Origin: Dryas octopetala
Taxonomy: Eukaryota; Streptophyta; Magnoliopsida; Rosales; Rosaceae
Length of the DNA stretch: 64,000 nucleotides
Reading direction: 5' to 3'
Assembly (NCBI GenBank): GCA_963921425.1
Contig: OY992838.1
Span: forward strand, 992,001-1,056,000
Shown here: positions 37,501 to 48,300 of the stretch, in pieces
How positions within the stretch are numbered: the first letter of the stretch is position 1
Layout of the letters: the number at the start of each line of letters is the position of its first letter
Notes under the pieces: generated by a model
What the model was told of the DNA's origin: nothing
The model's database searches: none
The model's input: the letters and a program-made list of their open reading frames with translations, nothing else
Program-made: the position numbers and the translations under genes

Positions 37501-37945
37501 GGAGGTTGGTGAGGTTGTTGAGGATCGCCGGCGGGAGGTTACCGGAGAGTGAGTTTCTGTGCAAGTAAACGGCGCGTAGCAGAGCACATTGGGAAAGAGA
37601 GGGAGGTATAGAGCCGTTGAAGTTGTTGCTGTGGAGGCTCAGCTTGCGTAACTGGCATAGGTTAGCGAGGTGGTCACTGAGTCGGCCAGCGAGGTGGAGA
37701 CGAGGCAAGCGGAGCTCGCGAACTCGGTTGTTGTAACAGACAACGCCACGCCAGTCACAGGGAGCTGATGGCGTGGACGAATCCCAGCCGTCCAGGGCGC
37801 TAAGAGGGTCGTGGAGATTGAGCTTGAAGGACGTTAACGCTTGGATCTCTGATTGCGTGTCACTACTTGGTCGTTGAGCGCACGTTAAGGTGGTGGTGAA
37901 GGAAGCCACTGCGATGAGCACTAAGAATAAAGTAGCCGTTGCCAT
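34526..37945 (-). CDS. LRR receptor-like kinase, At4g36180/At1g75640 (MUSTACHES) type, atypical kinase core
   Basis: An intronless gene of 1139 aa for a plasma-membrane receptor of the subfamily containing Arabidopsis MUSTACHES and its paralogue, which act in stomatal symmetry and lateral-root development. Residues 1-24 are a signal peptide. An N-terminal cap (LTSFKLNLHDPLSALDGW) with a paired-cysteine motif precedes more than twenty plant-type LRRs with LxGxIP signatures. One membrane helix (LILLIGVAVGGACLLALCCC) and a Ser/Arg/Gly-rich juxtamembrane lead to the kinase domain. That domain has Arg873 where active kinases have the ATP-anchoring lysine, HGD (967-969) for HRD, and EFG, Glu987, for DFG. 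Arabidopsis relatives as I recall them share the Arg and HGD but keep DFG. The frame is open for 82 more codons upstream; the chosen ATG directly precedes the signal peptide. Confidence 0.94.
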   Translation of the reverse strand: MATATLFLVLIAVASFTTTLTCAQRPSSDTQSEIQALTSFKLNLHDPLSALDGWDSSTPSAPCDWRGVVCYNNRVRELRLPRLHLAGRLSDHLANLCQLRKLSLHSNNFNGSIPPSLSQCALLRAVYLHRNSLSGNLPPAILNNLTNLQILNVAHNFLSGKISGDISPSLRYVDLSSNAFAGEIPANFSVNSQLQLINFSFNQFSGGVPATIGELQMLEYLWLDSNRLHGTLPSAISNCSSLIHLSADDNALRGLVPTTIGAMPKLQVVSLSRNELSGSVPTSVLCNGNNAPSLRIVELGFNALTSIAEPPNTIRCWSILEVLDLQGNQIHGVFPAWLTNVTTIKLLDVSGNLFLGTLPAEIGSLFRLEEFRVANNSLSGEVPSEIAKCSLLQVLDFEGNRFSGQIPAFLGGMRTLKVLSMGGNLFFGTIPSSMGTLSELESLNLSNNNLTGKVPDGLMQLSNLTSLNLSHNKFSGEVLQNVGELRSLQVLNLSNCGFSGRVPASIGTLMKLATLDLSKQKLFGELPVEIFGLPSLQVVALQENRLSGDVSQGFSSLISLAYLNLSSNAFTGDIPATYGFLGSLIVLSLSENRISGTIPQELGDIGNLQVLELRSNQLGGKIPGSISGLSHLKELDLGHNKLTGEIPEEIYKCSSLTSLVLDGNQLSSHIPNSLPNLLNLTVLNLSSNRLSGAIPANISLIPHLKYLNLSNNILAGQIPKPLSSQFNDPSVFAMNRNLCGKPLNRECADVRRRKRNKLILLIGVAVGGACLLALCCCSYVYSLLRWRKRLREMVIGGEKKRSSPARASSGGSQRGRGSGENGGPKLVMFSTRITHAETLEATRQFDEENVLSRGRYGLVFKASFQDGMVLSIRRLPDGFLDEGAFRKEAEELGKVKHRNLTVLRGYYAGPPDVRLLVYDYMPNGNLATLLQEASHQDGHVLNWPMRHLIALGIARGLTFLHSVSMVHGDLKPQNVLFDADFEAHLSEFGLDRLTIATPAEASSSSTPIGSLGYVSPEAALTGEATKEADVYSFGIVLLEILTGRKPVMFTQDEDIVKWVKGQLQRGQISELLEPGLLELDPESSEWEEFLLGVKVGLLCTAPEPLDRPSIADVVFMLEGCRVGPDIPSSADPTSLPSPA

Positions 37946-39285
37946 GAGGGAGGTCGGAGGTACTGGAAAGAAGAAGTGAGAGTGGGTTTTTATTTTTATT
38001 TTTCTTGTTTTTGGGATTGTGTTTGTGGTGGCCCTGGTGGGGTTTTTTAGTGTTGGGAGTGGAGTTGGGGAGCGTATGGTGATGATGCATGAAGAAATGG
38101 ACCGGAAAGAGGTTTTGGCAGAAACGACGCCGTATGCTGCGGCACAGGACCCAGGTCCCAGGTGTGTGTTTCTGTTCCCTTTCCCTCTCACTCTATCTTT
38201 CTAAGGATTCTAAACTCATTTATTTGTTTTGGACGGAAAGAAAATGCATCTCAGAGTCTGAAAGGTTCTTTCTGCGCCTTTCTTAACTTGTTCTAATGGG
38301 CCAGGGCCCATGGGGTTCAGAGTCACGAACTTTTTCTGAATTTTCATCAATTTTGGAATTTGATAATGTCACCCCACAATTGCCATGTTGACTGGTTTCT
38401 GGGAAATTGATTTTTCACTTTATTGTGTCATGGAGGATCATGTTGCATAATGATGCCTTGAGGACTATTATATAAGTAATGGGTTAAGGATAATTGTGTT
38501 ATCACTTGCTTTAATCACGAAATAGAGGACTGAGCAATGATTTTATAGCTTTTTTCTTTTTTCCTCATTCTACGTAGTGTGTATAGTGTATTGCTAAACT
38601 TGTGAAATTATTCTATTAGCAAAATTAGTAAGGGCAATTTTCATGTAAAGCCAAATTTGAAGAAAGATACAAATAGTCAAATATTGGAAACTCCTTAAAT
38701 ATCAGTATTTAAATTTATAAATATATCAATTTTAGTAAACATTGGTGTCAAAAAAGTTGCCTTAGAATACCAATATTCAGAGAAATATTAATCTTAGTTC
38801 ATATTTAAATATTAATAAATGAAATTACGAATATTCCAATGAATGTATCAATAATATCATGTTTAACAAAAAAGAAAATATTTTCGCACCGTCTAATTTT
38901 ATGTTATCACTTACCAGTTGATATATATGGGATGTCGATCAATCAACTACTAGCTGCAATCACTTACTTTTGTACTGTGATTGTACAATTACATTAACAT
39001 AATAGATATACAAAAATAGCAACTAATTATTGAATAGCTTTTTTTATTGTTAACGATGCTAGAGAGGTAATGAGCGAAAGTAACAGTAGTTTCAGCGATA
39101 ACGAAGAATAGCTTGTATTTTTTTTTTTTTTGGTCGAAACGAAGAATAGGTTGTTGATAATCGACAATCTCTTGAAACAAGACCACACAACACTTAGGTG
39201 ATCATGTATTACCTTGATTATCTAAGATCCAGTACTTAGTTGGGCGGGCCTGATTCGTGATATAACAATTAAATGGCAAAAAGAA
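37946..39285. other. Intergenic, receptor-kinase promoter side to tRNA gene
   Basis: The first ~300 bases are the leader and promoter of the receptor kinase; AT-rich DNA follows with no supported gene. TTTTT on the minus strand at 39278-39282 is the tRNA terminator. Confidence 0.5.
39278..39282 (-). terminator. RNA polymerase III terminator of tRNA-Glu
   Basis: A run of five T on the minus strand, three bases past the discriminator base. Confidence 0.8.
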
Positions 39286-39358
39286 TTCCGTTGCCGGGAC
39301 TTGAACCCGGGTCTTTCGGGTGAGAGCCGAATATCCTGACCAACTAGACTACAACGGA
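39286..39358 (-). tRNA. tRNA-Glu (anticodon CUC)
   Basis: A 73-nt cloverleaf on the minus strand, starting TCCGTTGTAGTCTAGTTGGT. The acceptor stem TCCGTTG/CAACGGA pairs perfectly. The anticodon stem TTCGG/CCGAA encloses loop CTCTCAC, giving anticodon CUC, and the T arm is CCGGG-TTCAAGT-CCCGG. Internal promoters are the A box TAGTCTAGTTGG and B box GGTTCAAGTCC. No intron is present and CCA is not encoded, as expected for a nuclear gene. Confidence 0.96.
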
Positions 39359-39393
39359 TTTGTTGATTGAAGCGACAAAAACCATATATATCA
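39359..39393 (-). promoter_or_regulatory. Upstream elements of tRNA-Glu
   Basis: On the minus strand, CAATCAACAAA lies within about 12 bases of the tRNA start (plant tRNA genes initiate at CAA). A TATATAT word lies about 26-33 bases upstream (39384-39391), where plant tRNA genes often carry a TATA-like element. Confidence 0.55.
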
Positions 39394-40515
39394 AAGACTA
39401 CGAGAAAGATCTTACCGAAAAACACCCAAAAAAAGAGACTACGAGATCGAGAAATGTAGGCGTGTGCAAAAATACCGAAAAACCAAGTTTCGAACCAAAC
39501 TAATCGGATCGGTTTGGTCTAGTCTTTTTTTTTTTTTTTTTTTTCTTTTCGGTATATCAAACCAAACCAATCTGAACTTTGTGGTTTGGTTTTCAATATA
39601 TAAATTTTTTATTTTCACCGAACCACTATTGATTATATGTATTAATTTTTATATATTAATTGTTCTATATATGATTTTAATACTTATTAATTATAGAATA
39701 AACTAGATTAATTTTCATATTGATATATTAATTTTTATATAATAATTGTTTTATAGTTTATATATTTTTGTAATTTCGTTTACTTATTGCTGTTGGTTGA
39801 TGTGTGTTGAGGCTGTTCTGTTTTGTTTACTCCTTGTTGCGGCTGATGTATTTTTAGGGTTTAATTTAGTCTTTAATTCTTATGGCCGGTATTGTATTTT
39901 AATAGGACTAAAAAAAGGTAATAACTTGTCACTTGTTTATTTTGATGGCTATACATTATGTTTTTTATGTTGTGTAACTGGTTGTAACTTGTTACTTGTT
40001 TCTTATAATATTTGCAAAAATTCTCATTAAAAAAGAGACGTAAGACAGTAGAAGTCGTATAACCAAATAATACAAAAACAAAGTAAGAAATAAAAATAAT
40101 AAGTCTTCATATAAGTTATGAAAAATGAGATATGAAATAAATTAGAAAATATGAGCTGTTCACGAACTTTTCGAGCCAAACATACTAAAGCTTAAATTTG
40201 GCTTATTTCTTAAACGAGCAAGCTTCTGCTTGACTTATATTTTTTTTCAGATGAGCTTAAACGAACCAAACTCAGTACAAACTCAAAATGTATGGAGCCA
40301 ATTTACAGCCCTAGATGGAAGACTGTTTAGCCGCGTTAGCGTACACTTTTCGGTTTAATTATCATCTTAAGTTTAAGAATTTCAGCAGTGATTGAACAGT
40401 TAAAAACAAAAATAAAAAAGAAAGAAAAAAGGGAAATGAAAGTCTCAAACCCAGAAAGAAGCAAAGGTTTTAAGGCTTATTAAGGCTTAAGCGCACGAAC
40501 ACAGCACACTCTGCA
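39394..40515. other. Intergenic, repeat-derived, no gene
   Basis: AT-rich DNA. At 39465-39640 there are inverted 'ACCAAACCAAACC/GGTTTGGTTT' phrases around a poly-T run, and at 40155-40285 'GAGCCAAAC...AAGCTTAAA' phrases. Both look like worn dispersed repeats of the kind common in plant intergenic DNA. The last ~150 bases are the ARC6 leader. Confidence 0.5.
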
Positions 40516-43500
40516 ATGGAGACCACCTTGAGACACTTGGGCATTGGCTTCTACACTTCACCAAGACTCGTCCCTTTTCTACACCACCAAAGAAAACCCC
40601 ATAAGCAGCAGCTTAACCCCACCACCTGCTCCGCCAGCAAATGGGCCGAGCGCCTCCTCGCCGATTTTCAATTCATCGGCGACTCCTCTGCCTCTTCCTC
40701 AGACCACCACAAAAACCACCATTCTCTGTCAGCAGCCACCGCCACTCTCGCTCCTCCTTCTCTGCTTCCCCGACTCGCTCCCCCCGAGCGCCACGTGTCC
40801 ATCCCCATCGACTTCTACCAGGTACTGGGCGCCCAGACGCATTTCCTCGGGGACGGCATAAAGAGAGCTTACGAAGCTAGGGTTTCGAAGCCGCCTCAGT
40901 ACGGCTTCACCCAAGATGCATTGGTCAGCCGGAGACAGATTCTTCAGGCCGCTTGCGAAACCCTAGCGGACCCTGGGTCCAGAAGAGAGTACAATCAAGG
41001 CCTTGTTGAAGACGAAGACGGAACCATCCTCACCCAAGTTCCTTGGGACAAGGTAACTCATTTCACACTCCCACTCTCAAATCTATAATTCACTTGTGTT
41101 TATGCTCTATTTGGTTGGTGTGGAAGTTCAAAAATCGAAATTGCTGAGAAGTTAAGAGAATGTCGTGTTGAAGTTTAAATTTTTATTACTTTCATCTACA
41201 TTACTACTTTTTCTTAGTAACCAAACAGAAAAATATGGTCTTTACTGGTATTGAGCTATTTGTAGGTTCCTGGAGCTCTGTGCGTGCTGCAAGAAGCTGG
41301 AAAGACTGAGTTGGTTCTTCAAATTGGGGAGAGTTTGCTAAGGGAGAGGCTGCCCAAGTCGTTCAAGCAAGATGTTGTTTTGGTGATGGCACTTGCTTAC
41401 GTTGACATGTCAAGAGACGCAATGGCTTTGTCACCACCTGATTTTATTCAGGGTTGTGAAGTGCTTGAGAGGGCTTTGAAGCTCTTGCAGGTAAAGCCCT
41501 CATTACCTAGTTCTCTTGGCTCTTCATTTTTCTTAAGTTGTTGAGTTTTAATTTTAATTCTTTAGTTATTGATATGTGGAATGTATATTATTGCACTTCA
41601 GACCACTTTAGGGGTTCTGGAATGCAGGAGTTGCTAATGACTGATGAACAGAATCTTCCTGTAAAACTGATTGAATGCTAATAAGAAGCAAATGTTTTAA
41701 GGGGCTTTATTTGGAACAGTTTTTCTGAATGTTACTCTGTTTGGAAGGTGGAGTTGTACTATTAACTTTGCTTCTTACATATATGATGATATCATGTGTG
41801 ATTTTTGTGCACAGTTTTGTTTTTACATAATTTGATGCTTCAGTAAGACTGATCTTGAATGTGTAGGAGGAAGGTGCCAGTAGCCTTGCACCTGATCTTC
41901 AAACACAAATTGATGAGACACTAGAAGAGATCACCCCACGCTGCATTTTGGAGCTTCTAGCCTTACCCCTTGGTGATAAGTACCGATCAAGAAGGGAAGA
42001 GGGGCTCCATGGTGTTCGCAATATATTGTGGTCTGTTGGAGGAGGGGGAGCAGTTGCTATTGCTGGGGGATTCACTCGGGAAAAGTTCATGAATGAGGCC
42101 TTCTTACGTATGACTGCAGCTGAGCAGGTAGCTTCATTGTTTTTGTCAATTTCCTTCCCAGGTCCTTTTATGCTTCCTGCTCAATTGTCTAAATTCTTTC
42201 TAATTTTTGTTTTGTTTTTCTAATTTTCTGTTTCTCCTTGAAAGGTTGATTTATTTGTAGCAACACCAAGTAATATCCCTGCAGAAGGCTTTGAAGTTTA
42301 TGGAGTGGCACTTGCTCTTGTTGCTCAAGCCTTTGTTGGCAAAAAACCTCATCACATTCAAGATGCTGATAACCTATTCCAGAAACTTCAGCAGACTAAG
42401 GTAACAGCTCTAGGACATTCTATCAACATCTATACAACCAAAGAGAACAGTGAGGTCGACTTTGCTTTAGAGAGGGGACTCTGTTCACTTCTTCTAGGGG
42501 ACCTTGATGTGTGTCGCTCATGGTTGGGCCTGGACAGTAATGATTCACCATATAGAAATCCATCCGTTGTAGACTTTGTCTTGGAGAACTTGAAGGATGA
42601 CGATGACAATGATCTTCCCGGACTTTGTAAGCTATTGGAGACGTGGTTGATGGAGGTGGTATTCCCCAGATTTAGAGACACCAAAGACATAGAGTTCAGG
42701 CTAGGAGATTACTATGATGATCCAACAGTCTTGAGATACTTAGAAAGGTTGGATGGAACTAATGGTTCACCCTTAGCTGCAGCTGCAGCCATAGTGAGGA
42801 TTGGAGCTGAGGCTACTGCAGTTCTTGGTAATGTCAAGGCCAGTGCAATTCAGGCATTGCAGAAGGTATTTCCTCTGGGTCACAGGGATGAGAATATGAC
42901 ACGTCAAGAAGATCATGAGGTGAATTATTCTCTTCTACCTGAAGAAAGTGGAGATCCTCTAGAAGAATCTGATGAAGATGATTCTCTCCATGTAGCTGAG
43001 GTTTCTGGAAGAGACGGTTCTGTTGGAATACATGAAGAAGAATTGATTACTGAACAAATCAAAGATGCAAGTGTGAAGATTATGTGTGCTGGTGTGGTAA
43101 TTGGACTAATGACTTTCTTTGGGTTGAGGTATTTACCTGCTAGGAATGGCTCATCCAATCTACGTAAAGAACTTAGTTCAGTGACTGCATCTGATGTCAC
43201 AAGTGCAGGTATGATTTTAATCATGCATTACAGCATTTAACAAAGCCTTACTTTCACCTATTAAGGTCTGAAACATGAATATTTTTGGTCTCTTAATGAA
43301 ACATGTTATTTCACTCAAACCGAAAAAAATTTCTTGTGTTTATGACATGTCTAGTTTCAAAGTGGACATGTTCAATGTGGTGTTTCATGTCATGCAAAAA
43401 ACTCATTTTCTAGAAACTAATTCATATTATCATGCAGGGTTACCAGGAATTGAAGAATCTGCAGAGGAATTACCCAAAATGGATGCAAGAATTGCAGAAT

Positions 43501-44254
43501 GTCTAGTTCGCAAATGGCAGAGCATTAAATCTCAGGCTTTTGGACCTGATCATTGCGTGGAAAAACTGTCTGAGGTGAGGAATTCCTTAGTTTTTGTGGA
43601 TGAGATACCATATCCGTGAGCTAGTTACCAGATCTGGATGCTATGTAAACTGTAAAATGTAAATTGATCATTGTCGACCACATCAGAATAGTCCGTTCTC
43701 TCCTTTTAAAAACCATCCCGGTGAGTTAGAAGTCCTTATATTGCCATGATTATATATTTTACATCAAGGAGTAGGAAACTGACTTTATAGGACCATATTA
43801 ACTGAGGCTGTCCATAACTTATTGGAACATTTTGTGATTAAGTTGCAGTAGTTAAGGCATGTCATTGTTTCTGTGATTCTGTGAACTTCCAATTAATCAT
43901 GGCTTGTCAAGCAGTAATATTTGTGTGTCATTATGCTTGTCCTGACATTGCAAAAACTGCCAGGTTTTGGATGGTGAGATGTTAAAGGTATGGACAGATC
44001 GTGCAACCGAGATTGCAGAGCTTAATTGGTTCTATGACTATGCCCTGTTGAACTTGAGCATCGACAGTGTGACTGTATCGCTAGATGGACAGCGTGCTTT
44101 GGTGGAAGCAACACTTGAAGAGTCGGCCCACTTAACTGATGTGCTCCATCCAGAGCACAATGCCTCAAACAACAGAACGTACACCACAAGGTACGAGATG
44201 TCTTGTTCGAGCTCAGGATGGAAAATCACTGAAGGAGCTGTCCTCCAATCATAA
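40516..44254 (+). CDS. ARC6: ARC6, plastid division protein
   Basis: Six exons: 40516-41052, 41266-41490, 41867-42127, 42245-43208, 43438-43574 and 43964-44254 (2415 nt, 804 aa; Arabidopsis ARC6 is about 801 aa). ARC6 sits in the inner chloroplast envelope, anchors the stromal FtsZ ring and recruits PDV2 from the outer envelope. Residues 1 to about 65 are a Ser/His-rich transit peptide. A J-like domain at about 98-165 (IDFYQVLG through LADPGSRREYNQGL) lacks the HPD tripeptide of true DnaJ proteins. A long helical stromal region follows, then a single membrane helix at about 618-637 (IMCAGVVIGLMTFFGLRYL). The C-terminal intermembrane-space domain (about 690-804, KWQSIKSQAFGP through SSGWKITEGAVLQS) is the PDV2-binding, ARC6-IMS type. 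All junctions keep the frame. Confidence 0.96.
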
Positions 44255-45310
44255 ACAATTTGATGTAAAATATGTTGATGCTCACGTGTAAATGCTATCT
44301 CCTAGTAAACTCTTGGATCTCTTTTTCCTCTAAATTTTAGTTGGCAAATTATATGAGAAATGGTAATATAATTTTAGAAATAAATGATGTTCAAATTAAA
44401 CATTATCGAATAAGTTGATATTCAGAATTTTATGATTCAATTGAATAAATATAGAATTACTGTTCCCATGGAAAAATAAAATTTTGGTAAATCCTATTTG
44501 AGCCTGAAAAAGTCTGAGTCACTCTTTTAAGTTTTATTCCCCATAACTTCATCCTCCCTTTCTTCCTTTTTTTTGAAAATTTATTTTGTATAATCGATTA
44601 CTGATATACTCTATGTGTTATAATATGGATAAATGTTATTAATTTTATACTCTATAAATATAAACATGTCATCCAACAATTAGTAAAAGAAAACATTGAA
44701 AATAAAAAGAGATAACAAACTAGTAAATAAATGAATAATTTCATTAATTTTTTTTTTGTTTGTTTTTTTTTTCCTACACGCTGTCAAATAATATCACACA
44801 AAAAAGTGTCTTGTTGACGGCAAGTAGGCACCTTTCCTAGAGAAATCGACCGTTTCTAACTATAGTAGACTCGTGTTCTTGTACACAAGTACACAATTCT
44901 CCGCATCGCCGCCGGAGAGACCCTCTGACTCCTCTGTTTGCTTTGCCTCTATGGCTCTATCTGCCCGCCGACCCCTCTCGCTCCTCTGTGTGCCTCTATA
45001 TGAACACCAATGATGCCCATATCACATGAACAATACGCCTCCATACTCCAGCTAAAAGTTTAAACTCCATTTTTTTTTCTCCCTTTCCTTCAATTAGCAA
45101 CATACATCACCATTGGAAGGTATCAGAGAATCATAGTAAAATTGTAGATTGTCCCTTTACAATCAGTATCTCTGAATCACGTGGAAGCTGGACTTAAACT
45201 GTATAAGCTGCTAATTAATTGGAGCTGAACTGAGGTGAAGTGAGGTTGAGGCATCACTTATCCCATACAAAAAAAATCTATACGATCCTCCTATGGAGCT
45301 GGAGCAAATT
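44255..45310. other. Convergent intergenic region between ARC6 and the kinesin
   Basis: 3' flanks of two convergent genes. AT-rich to about 44800, more balanced after. No gene supported. Confidence 0.5.
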
Positions 45311-48300
45311 CTATAGGGTAGACATGGAGTCTCTCCAGATGGAGGTTTTCTTTATGGGTCGGGATAAGAAGCTGAGTCCAAGTATCTCCTTGGGAGCTTC
45401 AAGTGGCTCAACAAACCCAACCAACTTTGCAACAAGGGCAGCACTCTCCCTTATGTGGCCCATGTCCATTGTGCTTGTCCATAGGAAGTTTGCCAACTGT
45501 AGGCTCCTCTGCTTGGTGTTCAGCCTAATCCCCCACTTCTGGTAAACCCTTTCTCGTTCCTTTTTTGAGAACCTCTTGTGCACTTTCTTGCTTAACATTT
45601 CTCTCTCGCGCTTAAGAGCCTTCATACTGTTTCACATCCAGAATTAAGAAAAAACAGAAACAAGTGTTAAATTAGAGACCTCCCAATTTCAAAGTTAGAG
45701 ACCCTCCAGTGGAAGTCTGTGAGTCTGTTTTTTAGCCAAAAGTGTTCATAGTTTCATCAGTTCTAGAAGACGATCAAAATATCAACATTTCAAATTTAGG
45801 TGTGTGTGTGTGTGTGTGTGTTGTGTTGTATGTCCCTTGTGTGTTTGTGTGTCAAATGAAATCTGAAAGACTACCTTGAAGCTGGTGTGGGAGCTTGACT
45901 GTCTTTTACATTACTTCCATTGATGAATGTGTCCTTGAGAATGGACAACCTTCTGAGCTCTACCTCCAAGTACAGAGAGTCGGAGGGGTCACTTTTATAA
46001 AGAAGGAAGAAATGGGTTCTATGGACCAATGGCACAAAGCAAGCATCCCAGAGTGCAATTATTAATCCCCTCTGTCTCTCAAATTCTAAGCGCCAATTAG
46101 AATTGGTTCTGAAAGCACGTTGCACTGGATCCACACGACCATGTCTCCTCGACGATGCTGCATACATTTTGTCTTCATTTTGTTCCTCAGCAAAATTGAG
46201 AAGACTAACGTTATCCTCCAAATCAGACTCTGAGAAGTTTTGGATAACTTTCCAAGCCATGGGAGCACTCAAAACAGAATCTAATTGAGAACTCGTTCTG
46301 GATGGCTTTCCAAGTTCGGAAGCAGGCTTTGACTTAAAAAGACTCCACCGAGAGCCTTTTGAAGTTCTAGGCAAGTCTAAAACAATATCCTCTCCACCAG
46401 CTGACTGTGTCTCCAAGGGAAGACTGAAAAGAGAATCTTGATCAGAATCTTTTCTGGTTAAATTTCCAAAGTTGACTCCATAGTTTGATTTAGAAATCTT
46501 TCGCTGAAAAGCTTCTGGTTTTTTGGTGTCATCTGTGTCCACGAGACAACTCAAAACTGAAGCTGGAAGATCTTCTCTGGATGACCTTCTACTATTGACA
46601 CCAGGCCTTGATTTGGGAAGCCTGTGTCTAAAGCCTTCAGCAGGTGTTGCGTTCTCGTTTTGTTCTGCCACCTTAGATGGAGAAGCCGAGGGATTCATAA
46701 GATTTGCCTTGCAACTTCTACTTCTAGGCAAACCCGAGCTTCCAGCGCTAGCTTCAGACGAACAAGGAGAATGATCCAAAGAGGTGCCAAGACTGACAAG
46801 GGTGTTAATTGTCTTTTGCATTTCATTAATTTTTTGCTGCAGTGCTTCAACTTGCTGCGAGGAGGAAGCCGCATCTTCATGCATGGGTACTGTTGTGGTT
46901 AAGTTTCCTTCGCTTTCTTTCTTGTCGTCCATGCTGGTTTCCACCATTTGAATGCATGTAATTTCCTTGCAGCTCTCTTCAGATTCTGCATCACATCTTT
47001 CTGCAGCATCTTCAGCTTCTGCATGACTTCTTTGTGCAGTATCTTCAGATTCTGCAATATCCTCCAAACCCTGGAACAGATCAAACCCAATACTACTGTC
47101 CAGCAGAAAGCTTTCTTCAGAAACCTCAGAAAGTTGTCGGTTGTGCTTGCTGGAAGATTGGTTGTGTGATTCTAGTGACTCTGATCCCGAAATTTCACCC
47201 ATTCTTGGAACTTGTCCTTCTTCAGCTGACTGTAGCAAATTCTGAACCCGAGATTGAGCAAGATCACGTTGCTGAGTCAATTCTTTTATCTCTCTATCCA
47301 TCTGCATAAAAAAGGAAAGGAAGGCATGAGCAAACAACTAACTGCAACCAGGATTTTGTTTTCCTGTATTGTAATTTAAATTTTCACCCAACAACACGTT
47401 TCAAATGTTGTGCTGCACACTTAATTATCAAATTTAAAAACCGTCCTGCACACAACTTTTAGCAATAACAATAAATTTTCAATTATAAGGCAAAAAGAAA
47501 AGAAAAGCAAGCCTTTAAATCACCCAAGTTCCTGCAATGCTCATCCTGCCTAATATCCTGGCACAGGATTGAAGAAACAAAAAGTTCATTGATCACAATC
47601 CCCATGATTCTAACCCTCAATGAACTCTAGTCGTACATAATGACCTAATTAAGTTTGCAATTCATAATTAGTCTGGATAAAATATCGAATCAAGAAAATT
47701 TTGGCAAACAAGATCTCTGACCAAAATCCAAGAAAATATAACTTTCTTTTCGAAAATTCTTTTTCTTTTTCAGCACAAATTAGCATAATCATATGTATAC
47801 AATGAGTCATAAAGGTTCATCCCATCACCTGTTCTAACAGACATTCTTTTTCTTTCAGGGAATTTGATTCTAAGCTCTTCAATGCTTTTTCCATTTTAGC
47901 CAATTCTTTCTGCAATTGCTTTACCAATGCCTTGTCCGACGTTACTACATTGACCTTTGCATTAGTAGTCACCTCTTTTGCACAACTTGCAAAGAACAGG
48001 GTGTTTTTTGATTGCTCAGCATGACTTCTTGCAGGGCTCATAGTGCAAATGATAGCTGTCCTGGCATTGCCTCCCAAAGAGTTTTGCAATATGCGTGTTA
48101 GTTTAGATTCTCTGTAAGGTACATGTCCATTTTTCCCCTTGCTGCAACCATCGATGACATCAAATTGATTAAGAAAACAAAAAAGTTTCAATAAACATGA
48201 AACTGAGCGCAGATTTTAGAAATAAGCACTCCTCTTGAGTATATGGAAATTATTGAACCTTAATTTGCGAATTACAGTTCCCAGGGTCAGTAAACTTCGA

